From: Candidatus Zixiibacteriota bacterium
Lineage (GTDB): Bacteria; Zixibacteria; MSB-5A5; GN15; FEB-12
Direction of reading: 5' to 3'
Assembly (NCBI GenBank): GCA_003641345.1
Contig: QNAD01000019.1
Coordinates: forward strand, 1-13,039
Length of the DNA: 13,039 nt
This document shows, piece after piece, positions 1 through 6,251 of this stretch. Position 1 is the first letter of the stretch, and each line of letters begins with the position of its first letter. The position numbers were made by a program, and so were the translations under genes. The notes under the pieces are model-generated. The model worked only from the letters and a program-made list of their open reading frames with translations. It was not told the origin of the DNA and did not search any database.

Positions 1-260
1 CGAAGTCTTTCAAAGTACGGTTTAAGCATCGCCGATGATATCTGGTCGGTAAATAAAAGCACTATTGCAGAAAAGAGAACCATCCAGCGAAGTTTTTTAT
101 TCCCTTTCCATAACAATAAAACCATTGCTGTCCCATAAAGAACTCTAAGCAGATTGTCGCTTGTAATTATTGGCATAAAAAAATCAGTAACCGGATTAGC
201 CAGAGATTTATTTATGAATAAAAATAATGATTGGTCGATTGAATTTAATAGTTCTAACAT
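1..260 (-). CDS. PAP2-family membrane phosphatase, N-terminal part (runs off left edge)
   Basis: An ATG at 260 opens a frame of 86 codons that is still open at the window edge. The peptide starts MLELLNSIDQSLFLFIN and has two hydrophobic stretches (about residues 38-50 and 59-71), then TDQISSAMLKPYFERL followed by a codon beginning CG, which must be Arg. K80-x6-R fits the first PAP2 phosphatase signature, K-x6-RP, so the edge cuts inside the active site. PAP2 enzymes dephosphorylate lipid phosphates such as undecaprenyl diphosphate or phosphatidate at the membrane; the substrate cannot be told here. The start lies 7 bp after the stop of the sugar-kinase gene, so it is probably the last visible gene of the dprA-yigZ-kinase operon. 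No clear ribosome binding site is visible, which is common for closely coupled genes. Confidence 0.8.
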   Translation of the reverse strand, partial: MLELLNSIDQSLFLFINKSLANPVTDFFMPIITSDNLLRVLYGTAMVLLLWKGNKKLRWMVLFSAIVLLFTDQISSAMLKPYFERL

Positions 261-267
261 ACTCAGA

Positions 268-1188
268 TTAACTCATGTAACTTTTTAAATCAGTTTTTAG
301 AAATTTATTCAATTGTTTTACATTAGGCAAGCCGGTTCTTGCCCCCGGCTTGGTACATTTCAAAGCGGCAACAACAGCTCCTAATTTCATTCTCGACGGC
401 AATCTTTTATTTTTTAATAAACCGTACAAATATCCAACATGAAAAGCATCGCCGGCGCCGGTAGTATCTATCGTATTCACCTTATAAGCTGGTTGGTGAT
501 AAAATTGCTCATTTTCAAATCCCAAAGAACCTTTGATACCTTCAGTAACAATAATTGTCCCTTTGCATATTTTTTTTAACTTGAGTATTGCTTGTTTAGC
601 AGTTCTTGATTTTGTAAATGGTAAAGCATAACTATCGGCAACAACTAAATGATCTACCAATGGGAAGACAGAAGAAACGTCATTTCTTATTGAACCAATA
701 TCAAACGATACAACCGCCCCTGATTTTTTTGCCCACCTTGCCAGTTTCAATGTTGCCGGCATATCCCGTCCATCAAGATGAATAATTTTAGGGATTGGAT
801 AGTCAGATAACATTAAGTCATCTGGTCTAATAAAAATCTTTCTGGATAATACCATCGTCCTTCGGCCGCTGTCTTTTTCAATCCATCCGGAAGCTACTGC
901 CGATGATTGTTTTTTCTTTATTACAAAATCACAGATAACTTTTTCTGACTCAAGCTCACTAATCCCCAAATCTCCAATAACATCATTACCAACTACAGCT
1001 ATCAGAGCTGTGCTATAATCTAATCGTGACAAACCGACAGTAACATTAGGGATTGGTCCACCCCCCTGCATTTTAAAATCGGCAGCATCAATTTTCATCT
1101 CTGCTTTTGGATATTTATTTACAGAAAACAGTAAGTCAAACGGGACAATGCCCATGCCAAGACAATCAATTGTTTTATTTTTTTTCAA
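268..1188 (-). CDS. PfkB/ribokinase-family carbohydrate kinase
   Basis: A 306-residue protein of normal length for the PfkB family, whose members phosphorylate sugars or nucleosides with ATP in the cytoplasm. Visible family marks are the glycine-rich GGGPIPN (residues 42-48, first PfkB signature region) and DTTGAGDAFH (241-250, second signature), in which Asp247 is the expected catalytic base and GAGD forms the anion hole. The substrate (ribose, fructose, adenosine or another) cannot be decided from the motifs. The start codon is TTG at 1188, supported by a strong purine-rich site GGAGGAAAGG just upstream; the next in-frame ATG would cut into the first beta strand. The gene overlaps the end of yigZ by 14 bp across a run of eight A residues and is followed 7 bp later by the PAP2 gene, so it is translationally coupled in a four-gene operon. 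Confidence 0.92.
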   Translation of the reverse strand: MKKNKTIDCLGMGIVPFDLLFSVNKYPKAEMKIDAADFKMQGGGPIPNVTVGLSRLDYSTALIAVVGNDVIGDLGISELESEKVICDFVIKKKQSSAVASGWIEKDSGRRTMVLSRKIFIRPDDLMLSDYPIPKIIHLDGRDMPATLKLARWAKKSGAVVSFDIGSIRNDVSSVFPLVDHLVVADSYALPFTKSRTAKQAILKLKKICKGTIIVTEGIKGSLGFENEQFYHQPAYKVNTIDTTGAGDAFHVGYLYGLLKNKRLPSRMKLGAVVAALKCTKPGARTGLPNVKQLNKFLKTDLKSYMS

Positions 1189-1783
1189 TGATTGCCTTTC
1201 CTCCGCTTAGATCAGTAATCATTTTTATAAACATTTCGGATTTTGATTTTCTTATAGAAATTTCTAATTTCACATGATCGGAAAACTCCGAGCCTGTTAC
1301 AGTTGCTTCATAATTTGGCATCTGATTCAGGAGTTGATTATATAACGTGAAATCTAAATCCACTTTTACCAAATCAGTTAAATATAATTTTTTTATACCG
1401 GAAAGAGAGATGACTTCTTTTGTGGTTTCACTATAAGCTTTAACAAGACCGCCAGTGCCTAATTTTGTCCCTCCGAAATAGCGAGTAACAACAATCAATG
1501 CATTGCTCAAATTGTTACCTTCAATATGGTCATAGATAGGTTTTCCTGCAGTACCGGATGGTTCACCATCGTCGGAATATTTGAAAGTTTTTTCATTAAA
1601 CAAACCATAAGTCCAACCATAACAATTATGAGTAGCTGAATATTCCTGTTTACGAATTTCCTGAAGTTTGCTTTCAACGACTGATAAAGAGTCAGTTTTA
1701 AATGATCGTCCTATAAATCGGGAACCTTTAAATTTTAATTCAATAGAATCTTCCCGATTGATACTGAAATAATAATCATTCAT
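1175..1783 (-). CDS. yigZ: YigZ/IMPACT-family protein (UPF0029)
   Basis: A 202-residue protein, typical length for bacterial YigZ. The IMPACT-family signature is clear: DDGEPSGTAGKPI at residues 71-83 and VVTRYFGGTKLGTGGLVKAY at 98-117. The remaining C-terminal part (about 135-200) would be the small second domain usual in bacterial members. The eukaryotic relative IMPACT modulates the GCN2 kinase; the bacterial proteins bind nucleic acid or ribosomes in some reports but have no firm biochemical role, so none is claimed. It starts with ATG 8 bp after the dprA-like gene without a visible Shine-Dalgarno site. Its last codons (GAA AAA AAA TAA) overlap the start of the kinase gene, so translation of the two is probably coupled. 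Confidence 0.93.
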   Translation of the reverse strand: MNDYYFSINREDSIELKFKGSRFIGRSFKTDSLSVVESKLQEIRKQEYSATHNCYGWTYGLFNEKTFKYSDDGEPSGTAGKPIYDHIEGNNLSNALIVVTRYFGGTKLGTGGLVKAYSETTKEVISLSGIKKLYLTDLVKVDLDFTLYNQLLNQMPNYEATVTGSEFSDHVKLEISIRKSKSEMFIKMITDLSGGKAIIEKK

Positions 1784-1791
1784 GATAATTA

Positions 1792-2691
1792 TTAAACTAA
1801 TGAGACGATAATATCGTCAATTTTTTCCAACCCTACCATAGGAATCGCACCTAACGTAACAGCCTTATTTAAACTTTCTTCATCGGTTAAGGCACCGGAC
1901 TCAGGGTCAATGATAATAAAACAGAGTTTACCTATTTCATTACAACACCTGAGTAAATCCAATACTTTTTCAGAATTATTATAAATTTCGGTAATAACAA
2001 CCGCCTGTGCAATTGATGCAATCAAACGGTTTGACTCTTTATAGTTTTCATCTGAGAATTTTGCGTCCGGAGCATACTCAGACAATATACATCCATTTTT
2101 GATAATATCTATTGCCAAAGAAACACTATCTTCGGGAATAATATTATCAAAGCCATTATCAAGAACAGCACAGGAAAACCCATTATTGGTAGAATATCCC
2201 AATTGAGCTGCGGCATCAATTCCTTTTCTTATGGAGGTTACCAATTGGACATTTTCTTTAACGAATTTTTCAACGATATTTATTGTCAGCTCAATGCCTT
2301 CGTTAGTCGCTTCTTCTGTACCTGAAATGGCAATAACTTTTTTATCTTTATCCAGAAGCTGACCACGCGAATAAAATATAGGAGGTGGATCATTTAGCTC
2401 TAATAATTGGTCAGGATATTCTTTATCGAACCTTGTGATTAATCCAATTTCACGGTCAGACAAGGTTTTGAGATATTCTTCCGCCGTTTCCATATATTCA
2501 TTACTATGACTTATTCTGTTGGCAAGATCGGCTGACATATTTTCTATTGCCATTAAAGTTCCAGCATCACTATTTACAATTCGGTCTAAACTGCCATAAT
2601 AATGTATAAGAGAAGTAAATGTTCTCGGATTAACGCCGGCAAACTTACATAGAGCAACAACTTGCTGTTTTATTTTTTGGTCGAAATTCAT
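1792..2691 (-). CDS. dprA: Divergent DprA/Smf-family protein
   Basis: A 299-residue protein. Recognisable DprA features, in order: a helical N-terminal part (about 8-62) like the SAM/HhH extension, YPDQLLELNDPPPIFYSRG (92-110), a Rossmann-type core with KGIDAAAQLGY (156-166), AVLDNGFDNIIPED (175-188), GCILSEYAPD (200-209) and NRLIASIAQAVVITE (221-235). DprA loads RecA onto incoming single-stranded DNA during transformation. Several hallmark residues are changed: the usual GSR after strand 1 reads SGTEEAT (123-129), SGxARGID reads TSIRKGID (152-159), RNR reads SNR (220-222), and the SGSLITA segment is replaced by YNNSEKVLD (237-245). The C-terminal winged helix is absent, as in many DprA proteins. 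It heads the minus-strand operon. The family is fairly certain; conservation of the DNA-loading function is not. Confidence 0.8.
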   Translation of the reverse strand: MNFDQKIKQQVVALCKFAGVNPRTFTSLIHYYGSLDRIVNSDAGTLMAIENMSADLANRISHSNEYMETAEEYLKTLSDREIGLITRFDKEYPDQLLELNDPPPIFYSRGQLLDKDKKVIAISGTEEATNEGIELTINIVEKFVKENVQLVTSIRKGIDAAAQLGYSTNNGFSCAVLDNGFDNIIPEDSVSLAIDIIKNGCILSEYAPDAKFSDENYKESNRLIASIAQAVVITEIYNNSEKVLDLLRCCNEIGKLCFIIIDPESGALTDEESLNKAVTLGAIPMVGLEKIDDIIVSLV

Positions 2692-2697
2692 TTTTAT

Positions 2698-2726
2698 AAT
2701 GTGAGCAGAGAAATTAGTTTTGTCAA
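2698..2726 (-). promoter_or_regulatory. Possible promoter of the dprA-yigZ-kinase-PAP2 operon
   Basis: On the minus strand a perfect TTGACA (2726-2721) is followed 17 bp later by CACATT (2703-2698), a poor -10 box matching three of six consensus bases. Transcription from it would start at or next to the dprA ATG (2691), which would explain why no Shine-Dalgarno site is seen there (leaderless mRNA). Weak because of the -10. Confidence 0.3.
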
Positions 2727-2739
2727 TGAATTAACTTCT

Positions 2740-2768
2740 TTGTTGAAAAAGAAATATATGTATATTAT
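2740..2768 (+). promoter_or_regulatory. Sigma-70-type promoter for the TPR lipoprotein gene
   Basis: TTGTTG (2740-2745) and TATTAT (2763-2768) are separated by 17 bp in a divergent gap of 110 bp. A start near 2775 would leave a leader of about 27 nt containing GGAG (2787-2790), 11 bp before the ATG at 2802. Confidence 0.5.
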
Positions 2769-2801
2769 TCTAAAATAATAATTAATGGAGTGTAAAATTA
2801 T

Positions 2802-3647
2802 ATGAAACGAATAATAATATTATTTATATTTAGCCTGATTGGTTTTGGTTGTTCATCGCAAAACAAAGATTCCGAATATTACTTAAAATCAGGTCAGAAA
2901 TCATTTCTGGCAGGAAAATATAGTGAAGCTACTAATTTCTTTCTTGATGGTTTAAAACATAGCCCGTCTAACCATGAACTTTTGTATTATACAGGGCTTT
3001 CTTACCAGAAAGAATATATGTATGATTCGTCTTTGTTTTATCTGAAAAAAGTTGATTTACTCTTTCCACATGAGAGGGAAATAAATCTAGCAATTTATCA
3101 GGTTGCTCCCAAAGTTAAAGATTGGGAGAACAGTATTAAAGCTATAAAAGTATTAATTAAATCAGGCGACAAAGAAGAAAAATACTGGAAAGATTTTATT
3201 CAATACTACGGCAATCGGGAGATGTATGTAAATTCTATGTATTATCTCAGAAAAGTTATTCCCAAAGAGCCTGAAAATATTGAACCCTATTTACAAATGT
3301 GTAATTTTTCTGCATTGGCAGAATCATTAGAAACAGCTCAGGCATATAATGATACTGCTGTTGATAAATTCGGTTATTTAGATGAATTAAAATCTAATCA
3401 AGGGACAATTTTAGCTTTCAGGGGTGAGTTAAAAAAAGCAGAAAAAATATTCAGAGAGCTTTTTAACTTAGACACAACAAATATTTATTATAAAACAAAT
3501 CTTGCCAGCACTCTATCAGAACAAAAGAATATTTCAAAGAAAAAAGAAGCTCTAAAATTATTTGAAGAAGTTAGACTTCAAACATCAGCCAATAGCTTAC
3601 AATTGGACTCTATTGTCAATAATCTCAAAAAAGAAATCCAGAAATAA
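2802..3647 (+). CDS. TPR-repeat lipoprotein of unknown function
   Basis: A 281-residue protein. It begins MKRIIILFIFSLIGFGCSSQ: two basic residues, a hydrophobic stretch and Cys17, a likely lipidation site, although -3 is Gly rather than the usual Leu/Val/Ile. The remainder is helical with tetratricopeptide-like units: about residues 25-58 (GQKSFLAGKYSEATNFFLDG), 59-92, 141-175 (YYLRKVIPKEPENIEPYLQM) and 198-232 (GTILAFRGELKKAEKIFREL), ending in a Lys-rich helix (244-281). TPR units are protein-binding scaffolds; a membrane-anchored periplasmic role in assembling or stabilising another complex is inferred, with no partner identifiable nearby. It is transcribed alone, away from the dprA operon, from a sigma-70-like promoter. 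GGAG supports the ATG at 2802. Confidence 0.85.
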   Translation: MKRIIILFIFSLIGFGCSSQNKDSEYYLKSGQKSFLAGKYSEATNFFLDGLKHSPSNHELLYYTGLSYQKEYMYDSSLFYLKKVDLLFPHEREINLAIYQVAPKVKDWENSIKAIKVLIKSGDKEEKYWKDFIQYYGNREMYVNSMYYLRKVIPKEPENIEPYLQMCNFSALAESLETAQAYNDTAVDKFGYLDELKSNQGTILAFRGELKKAEKIFRELFNLDTTNIYYKTNLASTLSEQKNISKKKEALKLFEEVRLQTSANSLQLDSIVNNLKKEIQK

Positions 3648-3674
3648 TAAAAAATTATCCTGTTTTGAATTAAT

Positions 3675-3709
3675 AAAAAAATGGGCAGGATAATTTCTTA
3701 TCCTGCCCA
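3675..3709 (-). terminator. Strong intrinsic terminator (minus strand)
   Basis: Read on the minus strand, TGGGCAGGATAA and TTATCCTGCCCA form a perfect 12-bp stem closed by a GAAA tetraloop, followed at once by seven T (3681-3675). On the plus strand no T run follows, so it acts on minus-strand transcripts. Confidence 0.85.
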
Positions 3710-3755
3710 ACGCAGGGCTGTCTCTAGGATGAGACAGAGGGGGGTCTTTATTGAG
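3675..3755 (-). ncRNA. Candidate small RNA with C-rich single-stranded region
   Basis: On the minus strand a promoter-like sequence (3789-3762) is followed by about 80 nt without a reading frame that ends in a textbook terminator (3709-3675). In between are a C-rich stretch GACCCCCCTC, complementary to Shine-Dalgarno-like GAGGGGGGU, and a 7-bp hairpin CTGTCTC/GAGACAG (3737-3731 with 3724-3718). Own promoter, two hairpins and an exposed C-rich tract are the usual build of trans-acting small RNAs. It could instead be the 3' tail of the lipoprotein transcript from 5059. No known RNA family was recognised. Confidence 0.4.
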
Positions 3756-3761
3756 TACCTT

Positions 3762-3789
3762 AATCTATTTATTATAACTCCGTTGTCAA
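3762..3789 (-). promoter_or_regulatory. Promoter-like sequence for the candidate small RNA
   Basis: On the minus strand TTGACA (3789-3784, perfect -35) and TAGATT (3767-3762, four of six -10 bases) are 16 bp apart. A TATAAT lies in the spacer but only 7 bp from the -35, so it does not pair with it. The expected start is near 3755. Confidence 0.4.
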
Positions 3790-3847
3790 TAGTTTTGTTC
3801 CAATTAAATGAAAAATGACAAAAAAATGACAAAACTAAACTGTCAAC

Positions 3848-3886
3848 AAGAGTCATCTTAAATTAAAAATGGCTCTTCATATTTTT
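3848..3886 (+). terminator. Weak terminator-like hairpin, plus strand
   Basis: AAGAGTCA (3848-3855) pairs with TGGCTCTT (3870-3877) over 8 bp with one T-G pair, loop of 14 nt, followed by CATATTTTT. It could stop read-through from the TPR gene, 200 bp upstream, before it enters the convergent lipoprotein gene. Confidence 0.35.
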
Positions 3887-3894
3887 GATGGATG

Positions 3895-3921
3895 AAAAAA
3901 TAAGTTAACCACGCTAACCTT
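3895..3921 (-). terminator. Intrinsic terminator of the 379-aa lipoprotein gene
   Basis: On the minus strand AAGGTTA and TAACTT (3921-3902, one bulged base, 7-nt loop) overlap the TAA stop codon and are followed by ATTTTTT. The stem is short and AT-rich, so termination may be partial. Confidence 0.5.
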
Positions 3922-5059
3922 AGAATTCATCAGAATCGTCTGTCAAATCTTCACAATATAATTTCCACCGAAGTTGAAAGAAATTACTTCTCATTCCTTG
4001 AGTGCTTGTATATTTACCTTTCAGCAAACCTATCGGTTGACCATTTTCAGAATAAATTTGTCCTCTCAGCCAGCCTCCAGCATGATGAAAAGCATTTTCA
4101 TTTGCATTTTCATCTGGGTGTCCTTGATAAGTACCTTTAATAAACCCTTCAAATTCACCGTTTCTGCTAATCCACTTACCAAAAAATACCTCAGCTCCAT
4201 CGTCATTTATTCCATAATGCCCTTCCACAAAGCCCATTACACGACTACGATGAGAATACCATACACCTTTGAACTGATTATTCCCTTGTTCATCCTGACC
4301 CCATCTACCAGAAGCAAATCCTCTGGGACAAATCTTTTTATCAAGTTTAAAAGCATTAAAAGCAACTGCGTTGGAATCATCAAGATATACAATAGTATCA
4401 AGGGATTCAAACTCATCGAGTGTAAATACACGGCTATAAGGTGCAGTTTCAAAAGCCACAGTTACAGGTAAATCATCAGGGTAGGTTGTATCAACTATGG
4501 CAACTTCTGATGAATCACCAAATGTATCAAAAATATAAGAATAGGTTGTGTCAAAAATTGGTAGAAGTTCCGGAATGAAAATATCAAAACTGATTCCATC
4601 ATTATGGACTGTTGTCTGAGAAGCCCATTCAACCAAGTTTCTATCAGTTCTTTCCAAAATATAATCCTGAGTTTCTTCAAACCGAATTAGTCTTCTTACT
4701 ACAATACCACCTCTGGAAATTGTCAAGCTACCAGTCCAGTCAGTAAGGCTTGTTACCGTAGAATCATAACAGAGTTGTCCCCAAATTGCCCTTAAATGGT
4801 AATAACCAGCTTCAGAATCATTAACTAAAGAATCCATGTCAGAAGCGGAAAGGATAGGATCATCAAAATCAACTGTCCCCTCTTCTTCATCTAATAAATC
4901 AGCATCTCCAAAAGCAGTAGATTCGGAAACAGCAGTATAACCGCCAAACTCATCTTCAAGATTAGTTTCAGTCGCATCATTATTGACAGAATTATCAGAA
5001 CAGCCAACTGCCAATAACAAAATCAACAGAGCCATAAAAGAAACTGTTAAGTATTTCAT
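3920..5059 (-). CDS. Acidic lipoprotein with three C-terminal 20-residue repeats
   Basis: A 379-residue protein, not assigned to a known family. MKYLTVSFMALLILLLAVGC gives a lipoprotein signal with Cys20 as the likely lipidation site. Residues 44-84 are very rich in Asp, Glu and Ser, probably a flexible linker from the membrane. Residues 86-240 look like beta-rich globular sequence with many TTY/DTT/VDT turns. The C-terminus holds three units: FKGVWYSHRSRVMGFVEGHY (263-282), FFGKWISRNGEFEGFIKGTY (292-311) and WLRGQIYSENGQPIGLLKGKY-like (330-350), preceded by a partial GFASGRWG (247-254). The pattern xGxW-x-S-x2-G-x3-GFxxGxY resembles the beta-hairpin logic of MORN repeats. The tail is again acidic. 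GAGG upstream supports the ATG. A sigma-54-like element precedes it, and it is a single-gene transcript. Confidence 0.85.
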   Translation of the reverse strand: MKYLTVSFMALLILLLAVGCSDNSVNNDATETNLEDEFGGYTAVSESTAFGDADLLDEEEGTVDFDDPILSASDMDSLVNDSEAGYYHLRAIWGQLCYDSTVTSLTDWTGSLTISRGGIVVRRLIRFEETQDYILERTDRNLVEWASQTTVHNDGISFDIFIPELLPIFDTTYSYIFDTFGDSSEVAIVDTTYPDDLPVTVAFETAPYSRVFTLDEFESLDTIVYLDDSNAVAFNAFKLDKKICPRGFASGRWGQDEQGNNQFKGVWYSHRSRVMGFVEGHYGINDDGAEVFFGKWISRNGEFEGFIKGTYQGHPDENANENAFHHAGGWLRGQIYSENGQPIGLLKGKYTSTQGMRSNFFQLRWKLYCEDLTDDSDEF

Positions 5060-5106
5060 TTTTTTATCCTCTTCATAAAGTTTATTTTGATCTTATATAA
5101 CTATAA

Positions 5107-5122
5107 TACAAAACCTGTGCCA
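5107..5122 (-). promoter_or_regulatory. Sigma-54-like -24/-12 promoter of the 379-aa lipoprotein gene
   Basis: On the minus strand TGGCACAGGTTTTGTA matches the sigma-54 consensus TGGCAC-N5-TTGCW except that the -12 GC is GT. The expected start is near 5096, giving a leader of about 37 nt that carries GAGG before the ATG at 5059. The same TTGT variant occurs at 7211-7226. Confidence 0.5.
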
Positions 5123-5146
5123 TAACAGAAACGTATTGCAAGCCAC

Positions 5147-5161
5147 TATTGTGTCACAATA
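5147..5161. promoter_or_regulatory. 15-bp palindrome, possible operator
   Basis: TATTGTGTCACAATA is a perfect inverted repeat with 7-bp arms around one central base, 25 bp upstream of the sigma-54-like element of the lipoprotein gene. The TTGTG/CACAA halves recall CRP/FNR-family half-sites but without their usual spacer, so no regulator is named. Confidence 0.4.
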
Positions 5162-5207
5162 TAAGACAAATAACTGTTTAGCGGATTCTATAATAATTGA
5201 ACTAAAT

Positions 5208-5221
5208 GGTACACCTGAACC
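5208..5221. promoter_or_regulatory. TGNACC half-site pair upstream of sigma-54-like promoter (copy 1)
   Basis: GGTACA-CC-TGAACC on the plus strand: two half-sites TGTACC and TGAACC in divergent orientation. The related pair at 7088-7103 also lies upstream of a sigma-54-like element. Possible binding sites for a shared activator. Confidence 0.25.
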
Positions 5222-5256
5222 GGAAAGAACAAAATAGTATTTTATTTCTCTACTGA

Positions 5257-6195
5257 CTATTTTATCTTAGTGATAAAACCGTCTGCCGATTTTAATTTGT
5301 TTTCCGCTTCACTTTTTGAGCAGTTAAATTTTTTCATAACAATGGCTGTTTTTACACTGCCATTACTTTGGTCAAGTAATTCTGAAGCTTGTTCAATTGA
5401 AATTTCAAACATTTCCATCAGAATTTTTCTGGAACGGGCGACCAGTTTATCTGATTTTGCCTGCAAATCCACCATCAGATTACCATACGTCTTCCCCATT
5501 AAAACCATCGCTGTCGTGGAAATTAGATTAAGAACCATTTTTTGGGCAGTGCCTGATTTCATTCGGGTTGAACCGGTAATAATTTCCGGACCAACCGGAA
5601 CCGAAATCAAGCAATCCAAATTTTGAATAACATCTTTTTTCAAATAAATTTCATCAGGTTTATTGCAGATTATCAAAGTGGTTTTGCAATTTTGATTTTG
5701 AGCAAATTCAAGCCCTGAAAGAGTATAAGGTGTTCGGCAGGAAGCGGCAATCCCAATTATCATATCTTTGTCTGAAATTTGATGTTTGGTCAAATCAGCA
5801 ATAGCGGCATTGATGTTATCTTCGACTCCTTCTTCAGACAAAATAAGAGTATCATATCCGCCGGAAATAACACCAATTATCTTGTCTGGGTTGGTCCCAA
5901 AAGTAGGTGGACATTCTGCCGCATCAAGAACTCCCAGACGACCAGAAGTACCGGCACCAATGTAAAAAATCCGACCTCCGTTTTTATAAGTAGCGGCAAA
6001 CAGTTCAGCAGTTTTTGATATTTCAGGAAGTGATTTTTTAACCACAGACGCAACTGTGTTATCTTCGTTATTTATCATTTCAGTAATTTCAATCGAAGAT
6101 AACTGATCTATATTGATAGAGTTTTGATTTACTTTTTCAGTATCAAGCTTATTAAGCTGTTCTATAAGTTCGTTATAATTTTTCATATAGAACAT
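5257..6195 (-). CDS. murQ: N-acetylmuramic acid 6-phosphate etherase MurQ
   Basis: A 312-residue protein, usual MurQ length. It splits the lactyl ether of MurNAc-6-phosphate to give GlcNAc-6-phosphate and D-lactate in cytoplasmic recycling of peptidoglycan. Diagnostic stretches are IGAGTSGRLGVLDAAECPPT (79-98; the Glu in AECPP is a known active-site position), SGGYDTLILSEEGVEDN (111-127, second conserved Glu region) and GPEIITGSTRMKSGTAQKM (202-220); a SIS phosphosugar-binding fold is expected. Two starts are possible, ATG 6195 and ATG 6186 (three residues shorter); neither has a convincing Shine-Dalgarno site. It lies 56 bp after the Ig-like lipoprotein gene on the same strand with no terminator between, so the two may be cotranscribed. 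No MurNAc kinase, etherase partner or transporter is in the window. Confidence 0.96.
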   Translation of the reverse strand: MFYMKNYNELIEQLNKLDTEKVNQNSINIDQLSSIEITEMINNEDNTVASVVKKSLPEISKTAELFAATYKNGGRIFYIGAGTSGRLGVLDAAECPPTFGTNPDKIIGVISGGYDTLILSEEGVEDNINAAIADLTKHQISDKDMIIGIAASCRTPYTLSGLEFAQNQNCKTTLIICNKPDEIYLKKDVIQNLDCLISVPVGPEIITGSTRMKSGTAQKMVLNLISTTAMVLMGKTYGNLMVDLQAKSDKLVARSRKILMEMFEISIEQASELLDQSNGSVKTAIVMKKFNCSKSEAENKLKSADGFITKIK

Positions 6196-6251
6196 ATTAG
6201 AATTATTCTTATCTTATTCCAAGAAAATTCATAAATATTTTTGGAAATGAA

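Noticed and set aside
3682..3745. Riboswitch in the convergent gap
   Set aside because: Compared by memory with fluoride, c-di-GMP, TPP and glycine motifs; none fits, and it does not precede a gene on either strand.
3974..4471. 165-codon plus-strand frame opposite the acidic lipoprotein gene
   Set aside because: It lies wholly antisense to a protein with a clear lipoprotein signal and repeats; no ribosome binding site and composition typical of a shadow frame.
4237..4680. 71- and 61-codon minus-strand frames inside the lipoprotein gene
   Set aside because: Other frames of the same strand inside a well-supported gene, with no start signal or family resemblance.
5231..5263. Terminator after murQ (AAAATAGT/ACTATTTT)
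   Set aside because: An 8-bp stem exists, but it is nearly all A-T with a 17-nt loop and lacks a following T run on the minus strand.
5270..6018. Plus-strand frames of 118 and 79 codons opposite murQ
   Set aside because: Antisense to unmistakable MurQ motifs.
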